Below are positions 34,925 through 49,821 of a stretch of DNA of 64,000 nt, piece after piece. Position numbers and translations under genes: made by a program. How positions within the stretch are numbered: the first letter of the stretch is position 1; each line of letters begins with the position of its first letter. This DNA is from Thamnaconus septentrionalis (lineage: Eukaryota > Chordata > Actinopteri > Tetraodontiformes > Monacanthidae). The notes beneath the pieces are model-generated. The model searched no databases, was not told the origin of the DNA, and saw nothing but the letters and a program-made list of their open reading frames with translations. The stretch is taken from NCBI GenBank assembly GCA_009823395.1, contig CM020505.1, forward strand, positions 8,120,129 to 8,184,128, read 5' to 3'.

Positions 34925-35745
34925 CACTTGTGACGAGGAGGCCGAGGGAGCTGGGGGCAGAAGATAAAAGAGGAGTGGGAAGGGCGGGGCCGAAGGAACA
35001 GAGAGCTGGGTCGCAGGGCACCAGATAGTGTTGAACGACTCTTTACTGTCGCCCCAGTTGCCACGGCGGAAAGTTGAGGAAGAGTTGCGGCAACACCGAA
35101 CAAGCTGATGCGGGTGTGCGAAGAGTCACAAAGGACAAAGTTGCTACAACAGCCATTGTTTCTGCCCAAGAATCCAAATCAGATATTTGGATTCGTCAGC
35201 AGTACCCCAGGAAACTAGGGGGCAGTGTGGAGCAGTGCAGCAGGCTTTGAAAGGAAATTAGACATATATGTCGGGTCAACAACAGCTAGACAAGAGGAGG
35301 AATTAATGTAGAAACACAGAAATATGTTCTTACTTATAATTACAATAATGGCATATATCTATTTTTGTGCATAGAGGAAGCACATTACGCAACTTCACCC
35401 CAGGCTGGACCTTGTTTGTCCACGTGATCCCACATTCTCTCCGGCAAAATATTACTTTTTGTACGAACGCTGACAATCAGCGTGAACGTGACATTCTCGG
35501 CCGTGGTTATCATCTCCAGAGCCACGAAGCAGTATGAGCCTCCACAGCCAGACCTGTTACATGAACACAATAAGATTGCAGGAGGGACCAAGGCAGTCTC
35601 TTATCACTAAAAAAAAAGAAAAGAAAGGAAAGAAAGGAAAAATGACTCACACCAGATGACTCATTTTGTCTCAATACAGGTGCTTCCCATTTCGTCACTC
35701 GTAACCAAGACTGTACTGTGGAACAAATTATGTCTATATGGGATT

Positions 35746-35766
35746 TAAAAAAAAAAAAAAAAAAAA
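35746..35766. repeat. A homopolymer run
   Basis: About 21 consecutive A. Confidence 0.9.
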
Positions 35767-37990
35767 GTAATTTTGTTCTGCTCTTGTTTTCATATTTTTT
35801 CCTTTTTTTCAAATGTCTATTCAACAGACTCCATCAGTTATCAGATGCCTCTCAGATATGAGTTGTCAGTGTAAAAACGTCATTTCTACCCTGCATTTCC
35901 CCCATTCAGGATACAGTTAAACGAGCTCTCAGAGTCATTATTGAACAAATATAAACCAGAAATGTGTTCACATCTTTCGGTTAAAAGAAAAGCTTTTGAC
36001 TCCTCAACTTATCGCAAAGCACTTTGGTCAGAAGTAGCCAAGTCTCTTCCACCTGCCACGTCCCATTGTCCCTAAAGTCATAGTACTTCTCGGAGCTGCA
36101 CTAAATCACACCCACACAACACCCTCTGTGTATAAAACCTATCTTCAATTGGTCTTGAAGATAGTGACACCGTTTTAGATAAGTGTCTCAGCCTCTGGGC
36201 CTAAAAAAACGTTTTTCATTGTCGATGTCCCATCACTCTGAATCAGAGGTTCTGAACATGATTATCAGACAAGAGAATCTCCTAAAGGGAAAGTTCACCT
36301 AAAGTTTGAAATTCTCACCCCCGCTGCATTTACCTCTTTTTTTGACTCGTCAAACACCACTAGTTTGACAAAACATGCGACGTGTAGAGACCTCAGAAGA
36401 GCTTTGATTGCATCTAGAAGAGGTGGAAGTGAAGGTGTGCTGGGATTTTAATATTAAAAATTATATCCGCATACTTTGACTATCAAAGCAAAAAAATACT
36501 GTCATTGTATGTGACTAACTTTGTAATCTCATCAAGGTTTATGGAAACTGCAGAAGAAAGAACATTTTCTATATTTGGTTTATTCCTGGAGCATTGCCAT
36601 ATTTCAACGTCGTGGGCCATTTATTGACATTAATGATTCCTGTTTATTTCTGTTTGCACGTGTCTGTCTGCTTCCATTTTTCTCATCAAAACTTATTTCA
36701 GCTGTACATCATCATGGCAGAGTGAATGGACCACAGAGCCATCTGTTTCCTGCTTTGATGAGATCTGCACTTGCTTTAATAGACGTTGGAAGCCGTGCAG
36801 ATGGTTATCATCGTCATCATCTTCGGGAGTTTAGGCTCGCGTGCAACACGCAGATGTGCATCAGGGCGACGTTGTGAAGTTGTTCAGCCCAGACGCCACT
36901 GATCTCGCTGCGCTCGCGTGCAACAACGCACGCAGGTGTGCGCATAGGTGCGTGCTCACAGCGGGCTCCCGTGTGAAGCAGGTGTAGCATCTTTGTGCGT
37001 AAACAATGGCCTGTTACTCCAAAATTCACATCCTGCAAGTTGCGGATTGCGCCTGAATGTAGAGTACCGGTAATTGGCACAATCAGCTGGACTGTGTTCA
37101 TGTCAGCTGTGGTAAAGGAACTTTGTTTGTTTTTAATTAAAAATCAACAATCACCCAGTCCCTGTAGACCTTTGGCAACTTCTCATTACTGAAGATAGAC
37201 ATCAGTTCATTTGATTTGGAAGGTGTGGCCCGCCCACATGACCTGTGTTTCAGGTCAAGCGTCACTGAGGAATCACACCGTCAAGGTGATTGACAGTAGT
37301 TTGCAAACAACCCGAGGACTAAAGCGTTTGTGAAATGATGAGTCTTTGTGGTGCGGATGAGTTTTGATGTGAACTAATGTGGCGATGTGTTCTGTCTGGA
37401 TTTGCACTGAGGCGCCTGATTGGCCAGTCAACCGTCTGTTTATGTGAATAGAAAAAGGTTTTCAAATTTCAAATCAGCAGTGGTTTCCTCCTTGTCACTG
37501 TACATTTTTCCTCTTCACCATATTGCACTCGACACTCCACGCCTCACTTTGTGACAGATCCTTCCTCTGTGTTGTGGGCTCCTATGAGTCTGTACCATTA
37601 CCAACAACTGAACAACCCACATAAGTGCTTTTCCCCTAAAAGTTTACAGTGGCGGACGACAAGTCAAGAGAGGAAGGTTGACAGAAATACATCAGCAGAA
37701 AGTAATTTAACATACTGATGAATGAAAAAGGTTGCATAAAAAAAAATCCTGAAACCATTTGAAACAGGAACAAACCGCTAATTTTCAGTTGAATGAAGTT
37801 GTACTGTTTCCAATGTTACGCATGCAGAAGTCTTACCACATAATTATTAATTCATGTGGTCCAATTGTTGAACTGAATTAATGAGAAAGAGACCTGCGCA
37901 GTTAACTGCACGCCATTGCCCACTGCGCTCTCAGCTCTTTTGGGTTACACATATGACATGCGCTGACTGAAAACCATGTGTTTGTTGCAG

Positions 37991-38164
37991 TCATCCAGTG
38001 TGGTCCTCTGCCTCAAGTGCATCATGGGAAAGTGGAGGGAACGGACCATTCCTGGGGAGCCGGCGCGAGCTACAGCTGTTTTCACGGCTACCAGCAGTCC
38101 ACCCCGGCCGTGTTAACCTGTGAGGGGAACGGGACGTGGACAGGAGATGTGCCACAGTGTCTGC
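37991..38164 (+). CDS. csmd1: csmd1 exon: Sushi 25
   Basis: The exon covers residues 1016-1074. It reads VIQCGPLPQVHHGKVEGTDH, YSCFHGYQQS, LTCEGNGTWTG and VPQCL. A complete four-cysteine Sushi, phase 1 at both ends, acceptor gttgcag|tc, donor ctgc|gtaagt. The following intron is only 92 bases. Confidence 0.96.
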
Positions 38165-38256
38165 GTAAGTTGCCTCCTGAACAGGTCTCATTGCTGTTTT
38201 CCCTTTCATGCCGTGACATCTTACAAAGCCTCTACTGTGCGTGTGTGTCACTGAAG

Positions 38257-38323
38257 CTGTGCTGTGTGGCGACCCCGGCTCTCCCGGCGGAGGATACAGA
38301 GAGGGGAACATCTTTTCCTACCG
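38257..38323 (+). CDS. csmd1: csmd1 exon: Sushi 26, N-terminal part (67 bp)
   Basis: The exon covers residues 1074-1096: PVLCGDPGSPGGGYREGNIF then SYR. It holds Cys 1. The acceptor ctgaag|ct is weak, with a TG-rich and not pyrimidine-rich lead-in, but the join to the previous exon is in frame and the domain would otherwise lack its first cysteine. The donor accg|gtcagt leaves phase 2, completing Arg (cg|g) with the next exon. Confidence 0.9.
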
Positions 38324-39657
<1,334 letters not shown>

Positions 39658-39731
39658 ACCCAGCCTTTAACAGCTGCCGTGACCCAGGAACTCCAGCTTA
39701 TGGCATCCCTGTCATGGCTCAGGGTTTCCAG
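39658..39731 (+). CDS. csmd1: csmd1 exon: Sushi 27, N-terminal part
   Basis: The exon covers residues 1132-1156: DPAFNSCRDPGTPAYGIPV then MAQGFQ. It has the pre-Cys linker (DPAFN) typical of this CSMD1 repeat, and Cys 1. It ends in phase 0 (cag|gtaaga). Acceptor attgcag|ac. Confidence 0.94.
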
Positions 39732-40476
39732 GTAAGAATGACATCATTCTTAATTGTTTGTACTTGGTCACGCCCTTGAAAAAAATACTCAACATGTACA
39801 TTTGAACTTCAAGAGTGTTTTTGAATGTTGCAGAAAATAATTCTTATAACATGAGCTATTTAAAGAATTTCCAGGAAGTCTTTGTACAAATGACCTTTCG
39901 GTTGATGGCCAGACGAAACATTAATAAGATTCTGACACTTTCATTTGGTCGTTAATACACTGTTGCCGTGCAAAAGGGAGCTGCACTTATTCAAACAGGC
40001 TGATGCATTGCATTAATAGCAAGTTCCATCTGAAATGCAATGAAGTCGCAAGCAGGTAAAGGCTAAGTCAAAAGTGAGACCCACATTTCTATGGTGACAG
40101 AGGAGATTTATTTCTTTTATAAGAATATTACCTTTACCCGAATTGAGCGGGCAGCCTGGAGCATGGATAGAAACCTGTTGATTGGCTGTATTAGTTGTAC
40201 AATCCTTCCTGGAATTTAAGCAAACATACAAATCCTTCAATTTGTGGGGCTGTAATTAGATATTATCCACACATCATACTCCCCCTGAATCCTCCACAAG
40301 GAGAAGAAGGCTGCACCCTCTATTTTAGGCAGGACAAACAATCTGGCGCAATATAAAAGATGATTTGTTGTTATTTAATGGTGAATTACATCAAAGTTAC
40401 CTATTTTTTATGAGACAAATTGTAACGCGTGTTGTGTTTTTGGCTGCAGGTTGACAGTTGTATACATAAATACTAT

Positions 40477-40535
<59 letters not shown>

Positions 40536-40570
40536 TTAAAAAACTCTTCTTTTGCGTTAACATTGCCTAG
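39732..40570 (+). other. intron
   Basis: A 0.84-kb phase-0 intron. Its 3' end carries a GATA tetranucleotide tract (40477-40535) only 35 bases from the acceptor. Nothing else recognised. Confidence 0.88.
40477..40535. repeat. (GATA)n tetranucleotide microsatellite
   Basis: About 14 perfect GATA units lying immediately upstream of the polypyrimidine tract of the Sushi 27 exon. Confidence 0.97.
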
Positions 40571-41303
<733 letters not shown>

Positions 41304-41366
41304 TTGGAGTGAAAGTCAATCCTAAAAGCAGAGGGGAGTCAGACATCCAGAAGAACAAGATTCGAG
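41304..41366 (+). CDS. csmd1: csmd1 exon: linker after the last Sushi (63 bp)
   Basis: The exon covers residues 1254-1275: VGVKVNPKSRGESDIQKNKI then R. A short, charged, cysteine-free linker. It has no domain, so the call rests on the acceptor (ttgcag|tt), the donor (cgag|gtatga), its phase (1-1) and its position, where CSMD1 has a similar short charged linker. Confidence 0.85.
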
Positions 41367-41741
41367 GTATGAAGGTTGCAAACAACCTGTTGGCCTTCAT
41401 TGTCAAAATAGACACTGCGGTGATTTCACAACATGCTTCTCACTATAATGTGTTCAAAACCAGGAGCTTTTGTTGTTGTTGTTCATTCTCAACTTAAATG
41501 GGTATTGTAAGAGGAGGACTGTTAAAACTACAAAGGTTTTCATTTTGGACATGCGGTCTGATCTAAGATTTATGAGCCGGGACCTCAAAGTGAGAAATCG
41601 GTGAAAACATTCAGGTGCAATACCATGTAATACCTGGAACGTTTGACGCAGAATTCCACCATCAATAGTATTTGCATCAGGGGGAGTCTGCAAAGGGTGA
41701 ACTGCACCCGTTCACCCTAGACTATAGAGAGAGAGAGAGAG

Positions 41742-41808
<67 letters not shown>

Positions 41809-42107
41809 GCCAGAGCAGTGAAGCGCCTTTCGTTTCAACACGTCATAGTTGTAAGTGGGTTATTGGGATTCAGGCGGATCGAAGCCAGTTGGCTTTCTGC
41901 AGATACTTTGCAAGAAACATTGGCAACACCAATCATAGCTTTGTTTCACCGACTTGCATTCACTACTTTCTGATGTTTGGCTTGGAGAGGTTGGCTGATC
42001 ACTGACATCGCTTTACTAAATGGAACATGCAACTATTTGCATGAAACTCGTGTCATGCAAGTTCTTACTGTCTCTTTTTTGTTTTGTTTTGCGTGTCCAT
42101 ACAACAG
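41367..42107 (+). other. intron
   Basis: A 741-base intron with the GA/TG microsatellite at 41726-41807. Nothing else recognised. Confidence 0.88.
41726..41807. repeat. (GA)n(TG)n compound microsatellite
   Basis: About nine GA units followed by about 32 TG units, the longest TG run in the window. Confidence 0.97.
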
Positions 42108-42269
42108 TTCCCGCGGATGTGTTTGCCCCAAACTCTGCGTGGAGCGGCTTCTACGAGTATCTAGGAAAGAGACAGACGACGACGTTCACAGTTACCGACT
42201 TCAACGCCAGCAGTGGCAGAGTCAACGTCACCCTGCTGGAGAGCAGTGGCGTGTCCATCAGAATGTCAG
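42108..42269 (+). CDS. csmd1: csmd1 exon: membrane-proximal module, part 1
   Basis: The exon covers residues 1275-1329. It reads VPADVFAPNSAWSGFYEYLG, KRQTTTFTVTDFNASSGRVN and VTLLESSGVSIRMSG. It has no cysteine. The alternating hydrophobic pattern suggests beta strands. NAS and NVT are sequons. It corresponds to the segment between the last Sushi and the membrane in CSMD1 (WKGYYEYLGKRQ in my memory of the mammalian protein). Confidence 0.93.
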
Positions 42270-44014
42270 GTAAAGAACACATTTCAGAGTAAGGCCCTGT
42301 CCACACATGCCAGGGTACTTTTCTACTTATTTCATCTCTTTAGGCATTCATGATAAATCACCGATAAAATGGTGCAGGGTTTGACCTTCCTTGCAAGCTG
42401 GACTTTATACACGGATGCCGATTAGTGCGCATCCACTTCTACGCTGCAGTGAGCACAGCAGGTGTCAGATGGCTTCTTCTTGTGTTATGTTAAGTCCTGC
42501 CAGAAAGGTCAAAACTTTTTTTTTTGGATGTCTCAGATGATAGACAAAGTAGCTCAGTTTCACAGTCAGTCTATTCTTATGCACCAGTGACTGGCTGGAA
42601 TGGCTGGAATGATAAGTGTTTTTTCAAAATACCCATCTATACATGGACCAGGCCTGGCCTGAGCTATTAGATAGTTTTCATTATGTAACTTTCATTAGCT
42701 AGAAACACTCATGGGTGGCATGAAAAGTGAAGCCAGATCGTCTTCATTAACCCCCAGCAGCTGAAAGCACTGTAATCTCTCTCTAATCTCTGTTTGCCAT
42801 CAAGTGAAGGTGGTTTATGTTATTGCCTCTTTATTTTGTTAGTATGATATTAAATAGGTTATTTATTTAAAAAAAAATATATATATACCGGTAGCTACGC
42901 TGAGCCGCCGATCCCGGCGTTGAATTGAATGAATTATTTTGGCAACTTTATTTACACCGCTGTTGTGCAGACATAATGAATCAGCTCAGACAGACACTTT
43001 ATTTGCTGTTGTGGCTTAACTGTTTGACAACAACAGTAAAATTTGACACTTAATCCGTCTTATCTGGCATTTGTTGCTGTCGCTCACTATTGTATCTGAC
43101 AACAAGACTTGTACGCAAGGACAAATACTGAAGGTAAAAAGGTAAAATTGCTACGGTAGGTGTGAACAGGCAACAGGATCATAAATATTTAGCTTTCATT
43201 CGCACCCAATTGAGGGGAGTCACTCTTTCCCACTTGAAAATTGGTGTGATTTCCTACTTTGTACCCAATTACACATGTGTTACTTTCCTGGTGCGGTCTT
43301 CAAGGCAGGAAAAATTAGTTTTACACAAGAGCTGCGCAGCACACGCAGAAGACAAACTGATCATTAATACATAAAATAATATAACCTTGAGCTGCACTGG
43401 TGGGAATTCAACACAGCGGTCTGAGGGGCTGAATTACGAGCCCTGCAACATAACCTCCACTGCTGGAGGACCATATTTTATTCATGGCTGCGCAGGTCTA
43501 TATTGTGTGACTGGCAAGGCAGAGCTGCACTGTTGAGTGAAAACAAAAAAGAAAAAAAAATAGCATAGAAGGCAGAGCTTTGACAGCAGGGCACAATATC
43601 CCCGCTTTCACAGACACCTGTTTATGTTTGGATGTGTGACAATCAATAGTTTGAGAGCCTAATCCGCCTTGTAGGGATTTTCATTTTCTTTTTGAGATGA
43701 CCTGTCACATTGAACAACATTGTTTTCTCCATCCAAACCCTGTACACGAAGTGGAGACATGGCGCCGAAGGGTAAACGTCACTCTTTGCGCCGCGATGTG
43801 TCAGTTGCATGATGTAGGAAATAAAGTGCAGTAATTCAAAATGACAGGGTGTCTCCTTTTGTCGGTTTACCAGGAAAACGATTTACCACTTTTCCGACCA
43901 ATGTATGTCTCTCTTTTTTTGTCCCCGCCTCACCAAGAACAAGCCAGGCACAGGCGCTGTTTAGCATGTTACTGAATGTTTTCCAGGGTTGACGGTTTCA
44001 TTCTTCTACTCCAG
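42270..44014 (+). other. intron
   Basis: A 1.75-kb intron with nothing else recognised. Confidence 0.82.
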
Positions 44015-44127
44015 GTACCTATAAGTCAGAGGAGAACCAGCTGCTGCTGAAAGTCTACCAGGTGAAGGGTCCCACGCAACATTACATCAGCAAGTTCAAA
44101 AACGACAACTGGGCCATGGATGGATAT
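44015..44127 (+). CDS. csmd1: csmd1 exon: membrane-proximal module, part 2
   Basis: The exon covers residues 1329-1366: GTYKSEENQLLLKVYQVKGP, then YISKFKNDNWAMDGY. Phase 1 in (ctccag|gt), phase 0 out (tat|gtaagt). The segment KF-NDNW--DGY is a conserved landmark of CSMD1 here. Confidence 0.94.
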
Positions 44128-44450
44128 GTAAGTGACGCAGCAGGAGCCGCAGGTTGTTTATTTTTAGCTTGATCCTGCAGTTAAATGCATGCGCTGGAAG
44201 AATATATTTGGATTGTGCTTAGGGAACTTTGATTTCTCTTTTTAGTCCTTGACAATCACAACAACAGACAGCAACAAACTAAAACAAGAAAACAAAACTT
44301 TTGCTTAGTGTTCGTAGTTTGGGGGGACTTTTTCTCTCCGCAGTTGTTTCTACAACACGTCCATCGCATTATCCTTTAATGCAGCAAAACCAAATGTCAG
44401 TGTCTCCCAGCAGCTCCGTAAATATTCAACTGCATGGTTGTTTTATTCAG
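44128..44450 (+). other. intron
   Basis: A 323-base phase-0 intron with nothing else recognised. Confidence 0.88.
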
Positions 44451-44538
44451 GTTACCGCAGAGTCGGAGCAGAAGACGTTCGTGTACCAGGGTCATATTCA
44501 CAGCAAAGACTTTGGCAAGTTCCATCTGACCAGGCAAG
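44451..44538 (+). CDS. csmd1: csmd1 exon: membrane-proximal module, part 3
   Basis: The exon covers residues 1367-1396: VTAESEQKTFVYQGHIHSKD then FGKFHLTRQG. Phase 0 in (attcag|gtt), phase 1 out (caag|gtgggt). QG-IH-KDFGKF matches CSMD1 as I recall it. Confidence 0.94.
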
Positions 44539-45050
<512 letters not shown>

Positions 45051-46912
45051 TGAGCTCTCGCATTGATCCATCAGAGAAAAGCATGCAGCCAGCATTGTGG
45101 AATACAAAAACAGGCCTTTGTCATCACCAGGTACAGTGAGGCTGTAGGAAACAGTAGGGTGGGGTAACATAAATGTGAGCCCTTTCAGTTTGGGAAAGTT
45201 AAGTGTGAAAAGTTGGAGGCGTCTCTTAAACCTTTGTGCGATAGACTTCTAGAGCAGCAAATTATTTCCAACTTATTGTTGTCTGTTGTGAAAACATTTC
45301 TGGAATCCCAGACATTTTAAAGCGGCAAATAATCAAACCTGAATGAAAAAAGAAGGAATTTATGAATACCTTAAAATCCTTAAAACTCCCACTGACAAAT
45401 TAAAGTGAAGATCAAGGCAGAAATAATGGTGCATGATGTTGTGAATAAAATCTTCTCTTTCACAATTAAATATGAAAAGGTAGAATCTCCAAAGAATTAA
45501 TTCGGTAAACATGTTTTTTAACATTTGCAGAGGAAATATCTGACTTTCATTCTCAGTTTCTAGCAGTCCTTGATGTCACTGACGCGCAGTTTGTTATAAA
45601 TGTACACAGCGGAATTGCTTTTAGAGACACTTCAAGTATTACAAAGCGACATGTTTCTCTGTGGTCATCCCCAAGGACAAATGAACAAACCACAGAGCTA
45701 AAAACAATAAGCATCCAAAAATATCTGCCTTAAATAAGAGGAATGTTTCATAGATTTTGCTCGGATTAAAGTCCCGGGTTCTCCGAGGACTTTTGCCGCT
45801 CCAAAACAATACTGTTGTCTAGCAGAGCTATGCAATCACTCCCCACTATTCGCTCAATTAACGAATCGTGGCCTGTGTGCTGGGAGACGGCGGCTCACAG
45901 CCGAGGTGCAAATGAAGGCTGTCGACTGCGATTCACAAATCCTTTGTGCATTTCAGACGAGCGAGCAGGAAGCTCAGCCGCCTGCGTTCAGTGGCAGATG
46001 TTCTCACCTGTCACATTCAGATCGCAGCACACTCTCCAAACCTGCCCCCCCCCTCCTTATTTTTATGAACAATAACTGGCAGTTTCAATAGGACAGTGGT
46101 GTCTCTACCGACAAACATCATCTAAAACTTTGTTGTTTGCCAAGGATACACAACTTGTACAACATATATCTGCAGATTTCTATATCCTACAAAGCTGCTG
46201 TGGGCCACAACCATGACCTAGTTTCCTGTTTCACAGCGCACACGATCACAGGATCAATTGATAAGATATAATAATTGATAAAGTTTTAGATGAGAGATAA
46301 ATTTCTGTGAGTAAAGTGTTTCTTAAGCCAATGAAACAACAGTCAACAAACAACAACATTTCATCTGGATATTGATGTTCCGCTCTTATCTTAAAACCGA
46401 GAGTAGGACATGGTGCATCTAAATGGTAAATAGCAGATACAATGGAGGCTACTACTTTTTTAGAAGGAGAGGCAGGTTTAAATATTAAGTCATTAAAACG
46501 CAATTACAGCTTTATCATAAGGTTTATATCTGGGAGACCCGGAGATATTACTGTTCCAAAGAAGTCGCCAAAGATTTGCCAGTGCCCCAAAGACGACCGA
46601 TAATCCAGAGTTTATTGAGGGTGAAATGTCATGTTTAATACCTGCTGCTTAAAAACTTTTGGGCCGAGCGTTTTGTCAAGTCATTCTCAACCCCGCCGGC
46701 TGACCACTGTAGCTTTACGCCGCCTGCAGCCTGCCTGCTTGCGTCTCTCTTAGCCGTGTGCCATGCTAGTGTTTGTCTTATTAAAGCTGATGGTTGTATG
46801 CAGGACATTGTCTGCTGACACAGATGACAATGAGAGACCAAAAGACACCTGGGGGCCAGGCGGCAGGTAAGACTGGCACCTGTCATTCACCTGGTTACCA
46901 ACAGTAACCGGA

Positions 46913-46931
46913 CCGCCGCCGCCGCCGCCGC
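46913..46931. repeat. (CCG)n trinucleotide run
   Basis: About six CCG units in an otherwise AT-rich intron. Confidence 0.9.
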
Positions 46932-47537
46932 TCCGTCCGGCTCCTCATCTCTTGTTTTAAGCTTTGTCGGCTCTTCTTTTTGCTGTTTAGTACGGCTGCA
47001 CAGTTGTTATTTGAATCACCGGCGAACATATCCTGTCAGCCAAAATGAATTTTAATTCTGTGGGGAAATAAGATTAAAAAAAAAGAGGAATCTCTTTCTG
47101 CCGGCTGTGAGTGATTGAAATGAAGTCTTTTTTTTTTCCTTCCCCTTTTTTATAGACAGTGCAGCCCTACTGTGTTGTTGTAGTCATCCAAAGCAAAAGG
47201 GCATCATATTTTTGTCTTTGAGCTCATTGTCATCTCTCTGTCAGCATGATGTCATTGAGAAAATACTATTTTGAATATGAACCAGAGCATATGCTGCTTC
47301 GCTTTCATGTCTATCCTTCATTTTATTCGTATTATTTCTTTTTCGAACTGGACCTTTGCGGCAAGAGTGCGGTTGAACTCGGTATTAGAAAGATAAAAAC
47401 CTTCTCCAACCTTGAGCCAAGTCGACAAAGAGGAAAACAATAGCGTGATGCAAGGAAGCAGTCATAGAAAGGCAAGGCTTGAGTGTGCTGACTTAAATAT
47501 CTACACACCATCTTTGATCACATGCAAACAATCAGAC

Positions 47538-47565
47538 TTGTGTGTGTGTGTGTGTGTGTGTGTGT
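47538..47565. repeat. (TG)n microsatellite
   Basis: About 14 TG units. Confidence 0.95.
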
Positions 47566-47654
47566 TCATGTCTGCAGTTTTGTAAAGTAATATGTTGTGC
47601 ATGTAGTTTAGGTTTAGTAGGTTTAGTCGCTCCCCCGGGTTAGATTTTCCTCAC

Positions 47655-47656
<2 letters not shown>

Positions 47657-47702
<46 letters not shown>

Positions 47703-47705
47703 GGT

Positions 47706-47759
<54 letters not shown>

Positions 47760-47766
47760 GCACGCA
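47657..47766. repeat. (CA)n microsatellite, long, one interruption
   Basis: Two CA runs of more than 40 bases each, split by TGGGTG near 47701-47706 and ending in CGCACGCACG. Confidence 0.97.
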
Positions 47767-48815
47767 GATCTTAATGAGGTCAGAGTCAAAGAGTATTTCA
47801 GCTGCACCGCCCCTGCCTGTCTAATAGTTCCACAGGGTTTGGGAGTAAGTGATTATATCTAACTAGATTAAAGGACATGATTATCCCAAATCTGTAATCT
47901 GTGATAACCAGAAGAATTAGGGAGAGGGTGGTTCACGTTTCGCTGGGTATCTCTTGCCACTGAGTTAGTATTTCAAGAACATTTACTACAGGTCGTCCTT
48001 TTGAATGGTGATCTATTCCTTTGAACTCCAAACCACTGGGTGCCATTGGCAGGATCAGTATGCACTCGGACCCAGTCGTGCTGCGGCACCAGACGGCTAA
48101 ACCACTGAAGCGGAAGGTTGTTATAGTTTATGCTCTCGCTCCTCCAGTCGGTCTTCCTGCAGTTTGTCAGTTTTAACAAGACACCTGCTAAGTGACAGTT
48201 TATTGCCAGAGTAAAAGTGCCAGCTACCGTATGGAGGGAGGCGGCTGAGAGATGGTTATTTCACGATTGATTTTAATTTTTTTTCACCTGTTTGACACTG
48301 GGTCAAGTACATATTGGTCTTGTGCTCTGGTACAGCACTGCTGTCATTTCCAGAACCTCTGGCAAATGCAATAAGAGTGAGACATTAATTCTTTCAGGTT
48401 TGATTGGCCATCAAATTGTATAAAGTGTTCAGTTTAAAAATCCACTTATTTCGACTGCTTCTGCATTACTTTTGGCTGATTGTGGTTTTCTGCTGGATGG
48501 GTAACAGTTTCAGGGTTACTTGTTCTCCCCCTGCAACACTTTGCTCATCTACTGACTCCTTTATATGTCATATTCAACTATTCAACTATTAAGTCTTTTA
48601 TAAATATTGGACAAATCTGAGCAATAAACTGAGATTTTTGAATGCATTTTCACTGGTTACGGCTGATAGTGACAAAGGAACATAAGTGGATGTTTTAAAT
48701 GTCTTGGTGGGGAACCTCTCAATCAGCGCCTGCATTCTTTTGTCGTAACGTTATTTCCTTTGTCTTTGTGTCTGTTCGTAGGCAGAATTACATCTCTTTC
48801 ATTTTCTTTCCACAG

Positions 48816-48975
48816 GACACGCCCAAAGGTCCAATTCAATGGCTATGTTGGCCATGAGAGCTCCAATGGCCAGGCGTCGTTTGAGAACCCAATGTATGAC
48901 ACCAACATGAAGCCAACCGAGGCTAAAGCTGTCCGATTCGATACCACACTCAACACAGTGTGTACAGTGGTATAG
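48816..48975 (+). CDS. csmd1: csmd1 last coding exon: cytoplasmic tail and stop
   Basis: The exon covers residues 1438-1490 and the TAG stop at 48973-48975. It reads RTRPKVQFNGYVGHESSNGQ, then ASFENPMYDTN, and ends NTVCTVV. NPMY (48886-48897) is an NPxY motif of the kind bound by PTB domains and endocytic adaptors. The last residues TVV fit a class I PDZ ligand (Thr at -2, Val at 0). Both roles are inferred from motif. The tail closely resembles mammalian CSMD1 as I recall it, which is the main reason for choosing csmd1 over csmd2 and csmd3. The acceptor ttccacag|g is strong. Confidence 0.97.
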
Positions 48976-49817
48976 TCCAACAAGCCTGCCACTGCCTACA
49001 CAGTGGATCCACCCAACCTCCCAGTCGCACTCTGTGGCGTGGGGAAACCCAGCAGAGGGGAACCAACAAATCATTCAATCTTGTCACCATGAGCAGCCTG
49101 TGTTGTAGCGCGTCGGTCCTCGATCGGCAATGTAGGCACAGCCATGCAGTTCTGCTCATCCTTCAACCGAAATGATGACACCACCTGTCCCCGTAGTCCG
49201 ACAGAGCAAAACATATTGGAGCCAGAGAGCACGGGAGTAGACCAGGAGGCCGCAACGGTGATAGGTAATAAAAATGCATACCATCGTGAGGATCGACGTT
49301 GGGACCAGAATTCCTCTCAAGCAATGCTTGCTATGAACGCGAGTGACCAAGATAACAATGACACAACTATTTGATTTCTTCTGAGAGTGGCAACCTACTA
49401 CTGAAATTCTTTTCCACTGTCATTTGGCCCCCGTAAGATGTGATACCCTCCCAGTTTGTTGAAGGCTACTCAACCTAGCTCCCCTACCCCAACCTGCCAA
49501 GGGGTTTTGCCCCGGCTAACCCAATGCCAAAATCTGCACTGTGGTGCAGGCATATTAACCAGCCTGCTGCAGGCCAGAAATGGGTTTGACAAATGTAAGG
49601 TTCTACTCTCAGGGGAAGTACACAAGACTGTTCCACTCTCTCAAGCCTCCAGACATGGCCCAGTGGCAGGATGCTCCCCACTGTATACGTCGACAGAAAA
49701 CCACTGTTGCTGTCGGACCAAGAACCTCCCACTGAACTTCCATCACACTGGACTTGACAGGACTGGTCGCTATGACATCCAGATAAAAGTCGATGACAAT
49801 TTCACACAGAGCAATTC

Positions 49818-49821
<4 letters not shown>

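Noticed and set aside
34332..35021. 229-residue minus-strand open frame, the longest in the window
   Set aside because: It is antisense to G/A-rich intron and dominated by Pro, Ser and Leu runs; composition alone keeps it open and there is no domain or start context.
48816..48975. Assignment to csmd2 or csmd3
   Set aside because: The tail (KPTEAKAVRFDTT..., TVCTVV) fits CSMD1 as I recall it; CSMD3 has a different end. A csmd2 call cannot be fully excluded without a search.
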